Source: Litoribrevibacter albus
Lineage (GTDB): Bacteria > Pseudomonadota > Gammaproteobacteria > Pseudomonadales > Litoribrevibacteraceae
Reading direction: 5' to 3'
DNA length: 64,000 nucleotides
Assembly: GCF_030159995.1 (NCBI RefSeq)
Contig: NZ_BSNM01000016.1
Location: 496,001-560,000 of the forward strand
Of this stretch, positions 26,004 to 35,981 are shown in pieces; position 1 is the stretch's first letter; every line of letters begins with the position of its first letter. The position numbers and the translations under genes are program-made. Under the pieces are notes generated by a model. That model was not told where the DNA came from and ran no database searches. It saw nothing but the letters and a program-made list of their open reading frames with translations.

Positions 26004-28624
26004 TCAATCTCTAACTCACACGCTCCGTTTTGAATGGACGCCGTCACCTTAGTAATCGGCAAACCTTCACTGAGTCGGACGATGCATTGCTCAGCAAGTC
26101 TTGGCATTAAGGTGCGATTGATGATTTGCTCAATGGCCCGGCCACCGGTGGTCGGATCGGTATTACAAGCAACGACGTAATCAATCAGCGCCTGATCGTA
26201 CACAAACCCGGCCTGATACTGCTCTGCCAGTTTTTTACGAATTCGGTTCAAGGATATTTCTGAAATTTTTGCTAATTCTTCGTCGTTCAGCGGGTAATAC
26301 GGCACGATTGTCGCGCGCCCCAGGAAGGCCGGTTTAAAGAAGGTCTGGAGGTCCGGACGAATGTGCTCCACCAGTTCGCTGTGCTCCGGACGGCTATCGT
26401 GTTGATCACCGTGTTGTTCACAATAATCACAAATGGCCTGATCAGCGGCATTGGAGGTCATGATAATAATGGTATTTCTGAAGTCGACGGAGCGGCCTTC
26501 ACTGTCTTTGATGCTGCCTTTATCAAAAATCTGATAGAACAGATCGTGTACACCTGGATGCGCTTTTTCCATTTCATCCAGCAACAGCACAGAGTAAGGG
26601 TTACGGCGGATGGCTTCAGTCAACACGCCCCCTTCACCAAACCCGACATAACCGGCAGGCGAACCGAGCAACATCGAAATTTTGTGCTCTTCTTTAAACT
26701 CGGTCATATTGATGACGGTCAGGTTATCACCGCCACCATAGACCAAATCCGCCAAGGCCATCGCGGTTTCGGTTTTACCCACACCACTTGGACCACACAT
26801 CAAAAAGACACCGACCGGCTTACGGTTATCCGTCAGACCAGCGCGGGAAATCCGGATGCTTTTCGCCAACTCGGAAATAGCAACACTCTGACCAATCACG
26901 CGTTCCTGAAGTTTTTGTTCAAGGCTCAACAGCTTGGATACTTCATCACTGACCATGTTGCCTGCCGGAATACCCGTCCAATTCGCAATCACTTCAGCGA
27001 TGGCTTGCTTATCCACCATCGCCTGCACAAGTGGCGTATCGCCTTGTATGTCTTCAAGCTGCTTCAATAAGTTTTGCAGGGTTTGTTGATCTTCGGCGCT
27101 GACATTGCCGGTGCCGTAATCTGCTGAAATCTTACTCTGGGTTTCTTTGATTTGATCCACCAGCTTGATTTCCTCTTCCCAGCGCGCATCCAGTTCTGCT
27201 TTTCGCTCAGTTTCCTGCGCTAACAGTTCTTTCAGTTCGGCAATGTCCGGGTCCGCATGGCTGAACTGGGCGTTTTCCTGTTCCAGCGTCGCCAGTTCGT
27301 TTTCCAAATAACGGATTTTCTGGCCCAATGCCTCAATGACTTCCGGTTTCGCTCCTTGCGTCAAGGCGATACGGGCACAGGATGTATCCAACAAGCTGAT
27401 TGCTTTGTCCGGTAATTGACGGCTTGGGAGATAACGAATCGACAACTGAATGGCTGCATCAATGGCATCATCACGAATGTAAACGCCGTGGTGTTCACGT
27501 AGAGAAGCCGCGATGCCACGCAACATCTGTGTTGCATCTTCCGGTGTCGGCTCTTCCACTTTGATCACCTGGAAGCGACGAGTCATCGCCGGGTCTTTTT
27601 CAAAATACTTTTTGTATTCCGCCCAGGTCGTCGCAGCGATGGAACGAAACTCACCGCGCGCCAACGCCGGTTTAAGCAAGTTTGCAGCATCGTTCTGACC
27701 CGCCGTGCCACCGGCACCAATCAGCGTATGCGCCTCATCAATGAACACGATGATCGGGGTCGGTGAGTTTTTAACTTCGTTGATGACGTCTTTTAAGCGG
27801 TTTTCAAATTCACCTTTGATGCTCGCGCCCGCTTGCAGTAAGCCAAGATCCAGCGAGTGAATTTCAACGCCCTGCAACACAGAAGGCACTTCATTGGCCA
27901 CCACGCGTAAGGCCAAACCTTCCACCACGGCGGTTTTACCAACCCCCGGTTCACCCACCAGAATCGGGTTGTTTTGACGTTTACGACACAAGATATCAAT
28001 GGCTTTACGGATCTCGCCATTACGACCGGAAATAGGGTCGATCTCACCCTGACGGGCTTGTTCGGTAAGGTTAACGGTATATTTCGCCAATGCCTGCCCT
28101 GAAGCTGGGCCTCCGGCACTGTCGGTCATCACAGGTGCAGCGCCCGACTGAGTCGCGCCCACTGACCCCAGTTGTTCGATTTGAGCTTTGAGAGATTCAA
28201 GAGACACCTCACTCAGAGATTCAAGACTCAACGCTCGCATGCCAAATGCATCCGGCTGAAGCAAGGATAACAACAAGTGCAAACTGACTACCTGACCATG
28301 GCCGAAATCCACTGACGCCAGTAACCAACTGTTTTTCATCGCATCCGCTAACGGCCCACTTAACATTGGCTGACCGTTCGCGCCTTTCGGGAGCTTATCC
28401 AATACCGTCGTTAATTCAGCTAAGAGTCGCTCTGAATCAATGTGTTGTTGCTCCATGAATCGACTCAAGTGCTTGTCTTGAGAAGCTAAAACCTGAACCA
28501 ACCAGTGCTCCACCTCAATAGCAGCCACGTTCTGATTCATTGCGGCAGCGGCGGCTTGTTCCAGGGCCTCTTTCAAGCCCATTTCCAATTTACCAACCAA
28601 GTTCCCTAACTTCACATTTGCCAT
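26000..28624 (-). CDS. clpV: T6SS sheath-disassembly ATPase ClpV (TssH)
   Basis: This 874-residue AAA+ unfoldase takes apart contracted TssB-TssC sheaths so they can be reused. It carries an N-terminal Clp repeat domain (about 1-150), a first AAA+ module with GEPGVGKTAVVEG and FIDEAHTLIGAGG, a coiled middle domain (about 410-530), and a second module with GPSGVGKTETAMA and LLLDEMEKAHPGV. The length and order are typical of ClpV. It is the first gene of the second half of the cluster and overlaps the following binding-protein gene. Confidence 0.96.
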   Translation of the reverse strand: MANVKLGNLVGKLEMGLKEALEQAAAAAMNQNVAAIEVEHWLVQVLASQDKHLSRFMEQQHIDSERLLAELTTVLDKLPKGANGQPMLSGPLADAMKNSWLLASVDFGHGQVVSLHLLLSLLQPDAFGMRALSLESLSEVSLESLKAQIEQLGSVGATQSGAAPVMTDSAGGPASGQALAKYTVNLTEQARQGEIDPISGRNGEIRKAIDILCRKRQNNPILVGEPGVGKTAVVEGLALRVVANEVPSVLQGVEIHSLDLGLLQAGASIKGEFENRLKDVINEVKNSPTPIIVFIDEAHTLIGAGGTAGQNDAANLLKPALARGEFRSIAATTWAEYKKYFEKDPAMTRRFQVIKVEEPTPEDATQMLRGIAASLREHHGVYIRDDAIDAAIQLSIRYLPSRQLPDKAISLLDTSCARIALTQGAKPEVIEALGQKIRYLENELATLEQENAQFSHADPDIAELKELLAQETERKAELDARWEEEIKLVDQIKETQSKISADYGTGNVSAEDQQTLQNLLKQLEDIQGDTPLVQAMVDKQAIAEVIANWTGIPAGNMVSDEVSKLLSLEQKLQERVIGQSVAISELAKSIRISRAGLTDNRKPVGVFLMCGPSGVGKTETAMALADLVYGGGDNLTVINMTEFKEEHKISMLLGSPAGYVGFGEGGVLTEAIRRNPYSVLLLDEMEKAHPGVHDLFYQIFDKGSIKDSEGRSVDFRNTIIIMTSNAADQAICDYCEQHGDQHDSRPEHSELVEHIRPDLQTFFKPAFLGRATIVPYYPLNDEELAKISEISLNRIRKKLAEQYQAGFVYDQALIDYVVACNTDPTTGGRAIEQIINRTLMPRLAEQCIVRLSEGLPITKVTASIQNGACELEIE

Positions 28625-28636
28625 GACAGCCTTATC

Positions 28637-29632
28637 CTATTTCAAAAGAATTTTCTGGTACTCGTCCGGTTTTGCCTGAGGGTCCAAGCAGTTGCTCTCC
28701 CCCAAATGCACCGCACTTGCGGCATTGGCAGATAAAACCGGTAAAGAAAGAAATGCCCTTTTTACGTACAAGTAAAACAAGACATCCGCTGACTCGCGTA
28801 AATACGCGCGCACCAATGTGTATATTGTTTGAGAGAAATTCTGATCGTTCTTCAACTGAACAAACTCTTCCCGAGAAGAAGGTTCAATCAAAATTTGCAG
28901 TTGCTGAAAATTCAAACTGCATTCTTTGCCCAGCAAAAATCCCAAACCTAACTGATTATTTTGTGCCTGCGACACGCCAATACGGGTGAATGAGGAAGCC
29001 GTTAAGCGCTGCTTCCGCTCCGGTGTCACTTCAATATGAATCTTGTACGGGAAGTACTCACTCAACAGCTGGCGAAGACTGCTGATACTCCGGACTTTAA
29101 GCCCCATCAGCACACTGAAACGTAACAGCCCGGTACGATCTCCAGCCATGGATGGCAACGCAGACAATTGCGTCAGGCAGTGATTGCTTGTGACATTGTT
29201 CTGAGCGCGGGCACCTTTTTGGGCCTGTCGGGTTTGTTGCTCCTCTCGTATCAACAAGGATTCGTTCACTCGGGATCGATGCACTATCTGGTAATAGCGA
29301 TGATTAAAGATATCCAGAAAATCATGCAGACCGGATTCTTCATCGTGCAAACTGGTCAGCAGCTCTTCGTAGAGATAATCCGGTAAGACACCTCTGGCTC
29401 CGGAGAGCGCTTCCATACATAGGGTGATTTTATTGACCGTGCCCAAGGCTTCGAAAGCCATGACCTGGTCATCACCACCATGAGGCATGGCATCCGCAGT
29501 CCACTGAATGTCACCGGTGCGTCCCATGGCTTGCAGCAAGCGAACCACTTGTTGAAATTCGAACCGTTCAGGTTGTTGAATAAGTTGCTTAACAACGGTC
29601 TGTTTGCGTTGCTTTTGAAGCGCTAGGGACAT
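28637..29632 (-). CDS. tssG: T6SS baseplate protein TssG
   Basis: This 331-residue TssG joins TssF and TssK to form a baseplate wedge. Family segments visible are RFEFQQVVRLLQAMG near residue 22, the LPDYLYEELLTSLHDEESGLHDFLDIFNHR block near 103, and LGFLLGKECSLNFQQLQILIEP near 240. The start overlaps the tssF stop by ten bases, so translation is coupled. Length fits the family. Confidence 0.93.
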   Translation of the reverse strand: MSLALQKQRKQTVVKQLIQQPERFEFQQVVRLLQAMGRTGDIQWTADAMPHGGDDQVMAFEALGTVNKITLCMEALSGARGVLPDYLYEELLTSLHDEESGLHDFLDIFNHRYYQIVHRSRVNESLLIREEQQTRQAQKGARAQNNVTSNHCLTQLSALPSMAGDRTGLLRFSVLMGLKVRSISSLRQLLSEYFPYKIHIEVTPERKQRLTASSFTRIGVSQAQNNQLGLGFLLGKECSLNFQQLQILIEPSSREEFVQLKNDQNFSQTIYTLVRAYLRESADVLFYLYVKRAFLSLPVLSANAASAVHLGESNCLDPQAKPDEYQKILLK

Positions 29633-31416
29633 AACTGACTCCCATGCACTCTAGGAAAAACAATCTTCGAATCATCACTGCCAAAACAGTGAATGCTGAC
29701 CTGGATGAAACGATCAAAACTGCAAAATTGCTGATATAAACAATTCAGAACCTGAGCAAATATGGCTATCTGGCCATTCAGTAAATTCGCATCCAGGGTA
29801 ATCACCACTTCCGTTCCGGAAGCAAAGATATTGTGGCCACACACCTGCATGGCCGCGACCTGAGGTAAATAAGCAACACTGCGAATGGCGTCCGCTTGTC
29901 GACAGCTTTCGCTCGGGCAACACAGGGTCAATACCTCTTTCAATGCTTGAGTTGGGTTATCTGTATGCAACAGTGAATGGAAGTTGGTGTTCAATAATGA
30001 AATAAACCGCCAACCCAAAGTCTCATCCAAGACCGGATAAACCGGTGCCGACGGTGTGGTTAACAAGGTAACCGAACCTGGCAGATCAACCCTCGCCAAA
30101 CATTCGGCTTCCGTACCTGTAGTCAACAAACAAGGCGCCGTCCCGTTACAGCACAGCAGGTCTAATGCCAGTACTAACGCTTCTTCTGTGAGGTTATTGG
30201 CCTGAATCCCACCAATGGACAAGTCCATGCACAGCTTGCCCAGCTCATTCCAATGCTGGTTCGCCTGCCAGTTCAAAGGACTTGAGGATTGCCCTGCGGT
30301 TAAGTATCGCTCACCGTAAAGCGGCTGAATAAAACGGCTGCCATCCGATCGAACTTCCTGCACCTTTTTAACGGACACCACGTCAACGTCTGTGTCGCTG
30401 GAAGAATCCGCCACCACAGGCACTGACAACTTAGTGAAGTCGTAGCTCATCGGTTCGCCTACTTGCTCGAACAGATTCACAGCGGGGACGGTATATAAGC
30501 GGAAAACATGGGTATCAAATAAGCGAAGAAATTCAATCGGAAGCTGCTTCACGAACAGACTGATCACCACACTGTTGGTGCGGTACTTACCAATTTCTTT
30601 ACCGAGTTCTTTAATTCGAAAATAGGCACCCTTATCCGAATACGTGAAGTAGTCACGAAGCGCATCAAAGCCTTCAAATTGATTACCGTAACGCGGTAAC
30701 CACTGAAATTCAGGGTCACTGACACGAGACTGTAAGCGATCGGTATCAATGACGGTGAAGTTGGTAAAATCACTGTTAGAGACAGTGATCGACGCCGTAT
30801 CCTGCAATAACAACTCGATCAAGGTAGAGGCATTTTGCTCAAAGCCATTTACATAAAAGTCGAAATCATTAAATGAAATCTGATCAAAGCGGGCATCCGG
30901 GTCACAACAGCTCAGTGTCAAATGAATCACCGCATCGGTAATTTCAACGCCTTCCGGCAAAATAAAAGTAAATGGTGCGACATCGCAGTCCACTGCTGAT
31001 AGCACGAAAGGATGGATTTCCAAATCCGCAACAGTAGTAAAAACGCATTCCTGTTGATCCCCCGAAGACACAAGGAATTGATTGCCTTTCGGCAAGGTGA
31101 GGCTTTTTTGAAGCTGCTCAGGATCGGGGGCCAAGGTTAAGCTGGTGTGACTGGGCAAAATCTGGGTATAGCCTGGGTACAAAATGGTTAACAGGCTTTC
31201 GACAATTTCAGGAAACTGTTCATCCAGACGTAGCTCGGTTTTAGCGGTTAACAACGCCATGCCATCCAGCAAACGGGTTATGTTCGGATCTTCCGCGTTA
31301 TTGTGTTTGCCCTGAAGTTTCGCTGCCTGCTCCGGATGCCTCTGGGCAAACCCGGTTAATGCCTTTCGAATGTACGCCAATTCACGCTCGTAATAGCGCA
31401 TTAATGTCTCAGCCAA
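29623..31416 (-). CDS. tssF: T6SS baseplate protein TssF, probable TTG start
   Basis: This is TssF, about 597 residues, the main wedge component of the baseplate. The N terminus LAETLMRYYERELAYIRKAL fits the usual family start of nine residues before the conserved YY. A TTG at 31416 has GGAGGAG seven bases upstream and overlaps the tssE stop, so I prefer it over the ATG at 31401 or the longer in-frame extension to 31452. Later family blocks include HPEQAAKLQG, NITRLLDGMALLTA and the C-terminal FDRFIQVSIHCFG. Confidence 0.92.
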   Translation of the reverse strand: MAETLMRYYERELAYIRKALTGFAQRHPEQAAKLQGKHNNAEDPNITRLLDGMALLTAKTELRLDEQFPEIVESLLTILYPGYTQILPSHTSLTLAPDPEQLQKSLTLPKGNQFLVSSGDQQECVFTTVADLEIHPFVLSAVDCDVAPFTFILPEGVEITDAVIHLTLSCCDPDARFDQISFNDFDFYVNGFEQNASTLIELLLQDTASITVSNSDFTNFTVIDTDRLQSRVSDPEFQWLPRYGNQFEGFDALRDYFTYSDKGAYFRIKELGKEIGKYRTNSVVISLFVKQLPIEFLRLFDTHVFRLYTVPAVNLFEQVGEPMSYDFTKLSVPVVADSSSDTDVDVVSVKKVQEVRSDGSRFIQPLYGERYLTAGQSSSPLNWQANQHWNELGKLCMDLSIGGIQANNLTEEALVLALDLLCCNGTAPCLLTTGTEAECLARVDLPGSVTLLTTPSAPVYPVLDETLGWRFISLLNTNFHSLLHTDNPTQALKEVLTLCCPSESCRQADAIRSVAYLPQVAAMQVCGHNIFASGTEVVITLDANLLNGQIAIFAQVLNCLYQQFCSFDRFIQVSIHCFGSDDSKIVFPRVHGSQLCP

Positions 31417-31849
31417 AGTCTTGCTCCTCCATACTGATTTGCTGATGAGCAAGGCTTAATCTCGATTCAAAAGACAACTCCCTCTCTTTCTCGTTTTCTA
31501 TTCGCTCGTCGTTCAATCGCACAGACAGCGAAAAATCAATGGCATTACTTTCGTCATCTCGTTCAAACACTTCGGTAACCACTTCTGACAATCGGGGTTC
31601 GAAGGTTTTAATCCAGTTTTCCACTTGATTGGCAAACTGATCCTTATCCATTTGGCTGCTGATGGTTTGTATATTTTCAATGCCAAATCGAAAGCTCGAT
31701 GTGCCGCATTCCACCAATTTAGGCGACAACGCCACCAGCGGAGCTTCGGTTTCAAGTAAACGGGTTAGGTGATAACGGACTGACTCAATCAACTCTTGTC
31801 GAGGATCGTCATAGGTCTTTTTTGCCAGGAAGGCGCGCCAGAAAATCAT
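31409..31849 (-). CDS. tssE: T6SS baseplate protein TssE
   Basis: This 146-residue protein is a gp25-like lysozyme-related protein that starts sheath polymerisation at the baseplate. The family features are SVRYHLTRLLETE near residue 24 and the FRFGIENIQTI loop near 54, followed by NWIKTFEPRLSEV. It overlaps tssF and follows the second tssC-like gene with a single-base gap, as expected for a coupled operon. Confidence 0.93.
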   Translation of the reverse strand: MIFWRAFLAKKTYDDPRQELIESVRYHLTRLLETEAPLVALSPKLVECGTSSFRFGIENIQTISSQMDKDQFANQVENWIKTFEPRLSEVVTEVFERDDESNAIDFSLSVRLNDERIENEKERELSFESRLSLAHQQISMEEQDFG

Positions 31850-31850
31850 A

Positions 31851-33284
31851 TCAACTCGCCTTCCCTAAATCGGTGCTCAATACAATTTCTCCCGCAAAAT
31901 GGTCGAACTGATATTGAGGCTGCAAAACCACTTCACTGGTAAACACACCCAGCTCACCAACCACCTCTTTCACTTCAACAGAGGCTTTACGCAATGGAAA
32001 CTTCGACAAGATTTGATCATCGTCGCCGACGACATTACCGGCATAATTATCGAGCCATTGATTCAGGAACAGCTCACACTCACTGGCGGTACTGAAGTTG
32101 CCAATCATGCTGCGGATTTGCACTTTCAAATAGTGCGCGATACGACACGCCAATAAGGTGGTCTGCAATTGCGCGATCACTTTATCGTCGTCACTCTGAC
32201 CGGAACGCCATATCGAATTGTTATTGGTAAAGTAATACTTATCCGTCAATGCACTCTTCGACAAAGGAATGAACCCTTGCTTGGCATAAAAGGTGGATAA
32301 GTTGCCGAATAACCGAACTTCCGAATCCGGTGACACCAAATGCAGATGACCTGATCTGGCTCGCGCCAAACTGGTGGGTGGTAAATTAATCACCGCACCC
32401 TGATACAAGTCCTGCCAACGGGATTTTAAAAAGCCGAACCAACATAAGCGGTTGAATTCACGAATCACAATGGAGGCAAAGGCAAACGCCGCATTGCCCC
32501 ACAGACCGTCGGGCGCCTGAGACGGAGTCACATTCTCTTCATTAAATAAGAAGCCAATCCGGCAATCCTGATACGGCGCTCTTAATTTCACTCTTGGCAT
32601 AGCCAAGCCAATGTAGCGCGCTTCAGGATGCTTTCTTAAACGTTGCCAACCCTGGTAGTCCGGCCCGTCCAAAATCTTTTCAACACGTTTGATGTCCGAT
32701 AGCCAATCTGCACCGGGTTCGCCAAAAAATTCAGCCGCCGGAGCCATCACAAACGGACACAAACACAACTTCCCTAAACTGCCCACCAACTCCAAAGTAA
32801 ACAGATCATCAAATTCATCGTCATAGCCCATATCGACCGAAACATAATGGTCGATCACGATTAACCCGAACGGTAAGCCACCCTGAGTATTCAATTCTTT
32901 ATTGCCGATGAAGTTATAGAGTGTGCTGCGATTAATGGTGTTGGCATTATTCAAATCCCTGGAAATCTCAGCCCAGGAAACATCCAACAGCTTCACCAAT
33001 ATCCGTCGGTAATTGACCGGCAAGCTGACCAGCGAGTGCAAGTTCCGCCAACGGGCTTCCAACCGACCGAATTCTTCGTTCTGAATAATTGCAGAAAGCT
33101 GTTTGGATAATTGTCGATCAAGCTGTGCAATGCTTCGAATAACAAAGCTTCGAAACGCATCGACGCTTTCTAAAGCGCTTGGGTCCAACTGACGCAATAA
33201 TTCAAGCGCTTGACGTAAGGTCGTTTCACCGCCTTGCTCCAGCGTTAGATCATTGAATTCTTGCTGCCAGTTTTCACCAAACAT
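31851..33284 (-). CDS. Second TssC-like sheath protein (ImpD type)
   Basis: This 477-residue protein is a paralogue of the sheath large subunit TssC encoded just upstream. It shares the TssC layout: SIAQLDRQLSKQLSAIIQNEEFGRLEARW near residue 52, PFGLIVIDHYVSVD near 140, CPFVMAPAAEFFG near 175, and the C-terminal RIAHYLKVQIRSMIG. A tandem TssC/TssC-like arrangement is known from imp-type loci (impC and impD). It differs clearly from its neighbour at sequence level, so it is not a recent duplication. Its role, perhaps a baseplate-proximal or capping sheath component, is uncertain. Confidence 0.85.
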   Translation of the reverse strand: MFGENWQQEFNDLTLEQGGETTLRQALELLRQLDPSALESVDAFRSFVIRSIAQLDRQLSKQLSAIIQNEEFGRLEARWRNLHSLVSLPVNYRRILVKLLDVSWAEISRDLNNANTINRSTLYNFIGNKELNTQGGLPFGLIVIDHYVSVDMGYDDEFDDLFTLELVGSLGKLCLCPFVMAPAAEFFGEPGADWLSDIKRVEKILDGPDYQGWQRLRKHPEARYIGLAMPRVKLRAPYQDCRIGFLFNEENVTPSQAPDGLWGNAAFAFASIVIREFNRLCWFGFLKSRWQDLYQGAVINLPPTSLARARSGHLHLVSPDSEVRLFGNLSTFYAKQGFIPLSKSALTDKYYFTNNNSIWRSGQSDDDKVIAQLQTTLLACRIAHYLKVQIRSMIGNFSTASECELFLNQWLDNYAGNVVGDDDQILSKFPLRKASVEVKEVVGELGVFTSEVVLQPQYQFDHFAGEIVLSTDLGKAS

Positions 33285-33335
33285 AGTTCACCAAATGACC
33301 GGCTGAGACCGGTCAATCTCCCTTTAGACCTTACA

Positions 33336-34814
33336 TTAACCAGGTATCTTCGCGACCATTCGGACCGATGTGGTTAACTCTTCCATTTGCAACCAAGGAC
33401 GTAAGTGCGCAATGGCAGAATAAGCACCCGGTTTACCTGGCTGCTCGACCACACTGATTACGGATTCCGCCAACGGGGTTTTAGAACGTTCTTCGTTACC
33501 AATCGCCCCTGAGTTGGTGTATTGATCAATCCAGGCTTGCAGTTCGCGCTGAATGTCTGGCGCTTCCAGGTTAGAACCCAGTTTGTCGCGGCCCATCACT
33601 TTCAGATAATGTGCGATTCGGCTACTGGCCATGATGTACGGTAAACGCGCTGAAATGGCGGCATTACTGGTGGCATCCGGGTCAGTAAAGGTTTTTGGTT
33701 TTTGAGTGGTTTGACTGCCAATAAACACCGCATAGTTGGTGTTTTTGTAATGCACCAGAGGTAAGAAGCCGAGATCGCTCAGTTCTTTTTCTCGTTCATC
33801 AGTCAGGTTCACTTCGGTCGGACATTGCTGTTGAATGTCACCCGCATCCGACAGATAGGTCAGGTTAGGTAGCGCTTCCACCTTACCGCCGTTGTCCATG
33901 CCTCGAATGGCGGTACACCAGCCAAACTGGGTGTACGCCTGGGTCATTTTCAGACCCAATTCGTAAGCGGCATTGGAGAACACCAACTCACTGTTGTCTT
34001 TTGGTTTCGGATTACCCGCGCTGTCGACCGAAAGCTCTTCGAAATCAAACGCATTGGTGCCCAGACCATTTGCCCCATACGGAAGACGCGCTAAGGTTTT
34101 TGGCAGCGTCAGCGTAACGTAACGGGCTTCATCACTTTCACGGAATGCATTCCAGGCCGCATAGCTTGGCGAGTCAAAACCAGCCGCCACGGGCTTGCCT
34201 TCATCAAAGGTTTCGAACGAGTCAAACTCAAACATTTCAGGACCGGCTGCCGCAATAAATGGCGCATGGCTGGCCGCAGCGGTTTCACCCATATAGCGCA
34301 AGAGCGCAACGTCTTCGTCTCTCTGGGTGAAATTATAATCACCCAACAGTAGGCCATACGGTTCACCACCGGCAGTGCCGTATTCTTTTTGATACAAGGC
34401 ATCAAACAATGGGCTGCGATCTACCGCTGGAGCGTCTTCAAATTGTTCAAGTAACTCTTCTTTATTGAAGTCCACCAACTTAATTTTCAGGCTCGGACCG
34501 ATTTCACTCTCTTTTACCAGCTTTTGCAGGCCACGCCATGACCCTTCAAGGGTTTTAAAATCATCTTTCTGGATAATCGCCGAGAGCTGTTTAGACATCT
34601 GCTTATCAATCTCAGCAATGGCGTTTTCGATGGTCTTGGTCAGGTTTTTGTCCCAAACTACGGTGCCTTTCAGCGCCTGCTCTGCCAACACTGAAAACAG
34701 TTCTTTGGTGGTGTCTGCCGGGGTTTGAGTCGTGGCTTCAATGGCTCGATCCAGAAAGCTTAACGTGCCTTCTTCCGTTGCTACCGCCGCTTCTTGATTC
34801 TCTTCAGTACTCAT
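33336..34814 (-). CDS. tssC: T6SS contractile sheath large subunit TssC
   Basis: This 492-residue sheath protein assembles with TssB into the contractile outer tube. Family segments are ISAIAEIDKQMSKQL-type AIAEIDKQMSKQLSAIIQ near residue 66, SWRGLQKLV near 93, PYGLLLGDYNF near 155, FDSFETFDEGKP near 200 and SSRIAHYLKVMGRDKLG near 405. The start codon shares bases with the tssB stop (TAATG), so the two subunits are translated together in equal amounts. It is the canonical copy; the neighbouring 477-residue paralogue is more divergent. Confidence 0.96.
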   Translation of the reverse strand: MSTEENQEAAVATEEGTLSFLDRAIEATTQTPADTTKELFSVLAEQALKGTVVWDKNLTKTIENAIAEIDKQMSKQLSAIIQKDDFKTLEGSWRGLQKLVKESEIGPSLKIKLVDFNKEELLEQFEDAPAVDRSPLFDALYQKEYGTAGGEPYGLLLGDYNFTQRDEDVALLRYMGETAAASHAPFIAAAGPEMFEFDSFETFDEGKPVAAGFDSPSYAAWNAFRESDEARYVTLTLPKTLARLPYGANGLGTNAFDFEELSVDSAGNPKPKDNSELVFSNAAYELGLKMTQAYTQFGWCTAIRGMDNGGKVEALPNLTYLSDAGDIQQQCPTEVNLTDEREKELSDLGFLPLVHYKNTNYAVFIGSQTTQKPKTFTDPDATSNAAISARLPYIMASSRIAHYLKVMGRDKLGSNLEAPDIQRELQAWIDQYTNSGAIGNEERSKTPLAESVISVVEQPGKPGAYSAIAHLRPWLQMEELTTSVRMVAKIPG

Positions 34815-35317
34815 TACTCACCCCCCTCCGTGTTCAGACCTAACTCACCCGACAATGCATTAATGGTGTCCGCACTTTGCAGCACTTCTTTCAATAGTTT
34901 CTCCAAATCCCTGGAGCGATCCGCCTTGGATAACAAGGTCTTTAACTGAGAGCGGGTATCCGCCAGTTTTTGCAACGCATCCACTTTGCTGACGATGGCA
35001 TCCGGCTCGAAATCTTTCATCGATTTAAAATCCAGATTTACTTCAATTTCGCTGTTGTCATCACTCAGAGTGTTTTCAACTTTCAGTTTGAGTTCAGGCC
35101 CAACTCGCTTCATGACCGTATCAAAGTTATCTTTATCCACCGAGTAGAACTGGCGATCTTCCAGCTCTTCTCGGTCTTCTTTATGAGCCGAATAGTCACC
35201 CATAACGCCAACAACAAACGGCAGTTCTTTGGTTTCTACGGCGCCATTAGTTTCAACGTCATACGTGATACTAACGCGGTTTTTACTTACCCTTTTATGC
35301 TGTGCATTAAGAGCCAT
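34814..35317 (-). CDS. tssB: T6SS contractile sheath small subunit TssB
   Basis: This 167-residue protein pairs with TssC to build the sheath and carries the ClpV-recognised helix. The N terminus KNRVSITYDVETNGAVETKE and the segment LPFVVGVMGDYSAHK are diagnostic. KFESMKDFEPDAI-type FKSMKDFEPDAIV occurs near residue 98. GGAGAAGGG lies before the start. Its stop overlaps tssC. Confidence 0.96.
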   Translation of the reverse strand: MALNAQHKRVSKNRVSITYDVETNGAVETKELPFVVGVMGDYSAHKEDREELEDRQFYSVDKDNFDTVMKRVGPELKLKVENTLSDDNSEIEVNLDFKSMKDFEPDAIVSKVDALQKLADTRSQLKTLLSKADRSRDLEKLLKEVLQSADTINALSGELGLNTEGGE

Positions 35318-35363
35318 ATTCCCTTCTCCTTATTAACCTTCAGAAACTCACTGAGCCTGGTGA

Positions 35364-35888
35364 TTACTTAGCTTTAGACTCTAGTTTGGCTGCGAGCGTG
35401 TCATATTTAATGGTGTCGCCCTTCTCAATCTTGCCGCCATCGCCTTCATAGTAGTAAGTGATGCTCAGATTGGTGTAAGTCAAACTGAAGTCTTCTTGTG
35501 GGGTATCACCGCCAGAACAACTCACGTCGTAAGTCGACATACGTGCCTTCTCAAGTGTCAGAATCATGTATGGGTCAACGCCGTTACCTTCACGTGAAGG
35601 CTTGGTTAATAGCACTTCAATTTTTTGACCGTCTGTTCCCGGTGAAAATAAGAAGGTTGTTAAATGCGGGCTGGCACCGTCTGACGAGCGAGAGATGCTT
35701 ACTTCCCCTAATGCCACCATGCCTTTGTCAGCATTGTTTGCATTACCTACATCGACACTCACACCACGGACTGCCCCCCAGGAAACCGTATCGATTGCAA
35801 AAAAGCCTTTCTTGCCGCCAATGTCACCAATCGTGGCAGCGCCTTTGATTGAGTCCTTTCCGTCAATGCGCATAAAAATAGAAGCCAT
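35364..35888 (-). CDS. hcp: T6SS tube protein Hcp (TssD)
   Basis: This is a 174-residue Hcp, the hexameric ring protein of the inner tube that carries small effectors. The typical start MASIFMRIDGKDSIKG and the block DPYMILTLEKARMSTYDVSCSG are present, as is the C-terminal FSLTYTNLSITYYYEG. I use the ATG at 35888, which has GGAGAA upstream; the in-frame ATG twelve bases earlier lacks one. There is no effector extension at the C terminus. It lies between tssA and tssB at the head of the operon, where high expression would be expected. Confidence 0.95.
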   Translation of the reverse strand: MASIFMRIDGKDSIKGAATIGDIGGKKGFFAIDTVSWGAVRGVSVDVGNANNADKGMVALGEVSISRSSDGASPHLTTFLFSPGTDGQKIEVLLTKPSREGNGVDPYMILTLEKARMSTYDVSCSGGDTPQEDFSLTYTNLSITYYYEGDGGKIEKGDTIKYDTLAAKLESKAK

Positions 35889-35981
35889 GTTTTTCTCCAA
35901 ATATTTATAAGAATTTCTACTGCTGTGTTAAAAGACACTTACTCACTTACACTCAAAGCCCTATTGCTTCGATGTAAGAAA

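Noticed and set aside
26363-27070. 235-residue plus-strand frame opposite clpV
   Set aside because: Lies wholly within the conserved AAA+ part of clpV.
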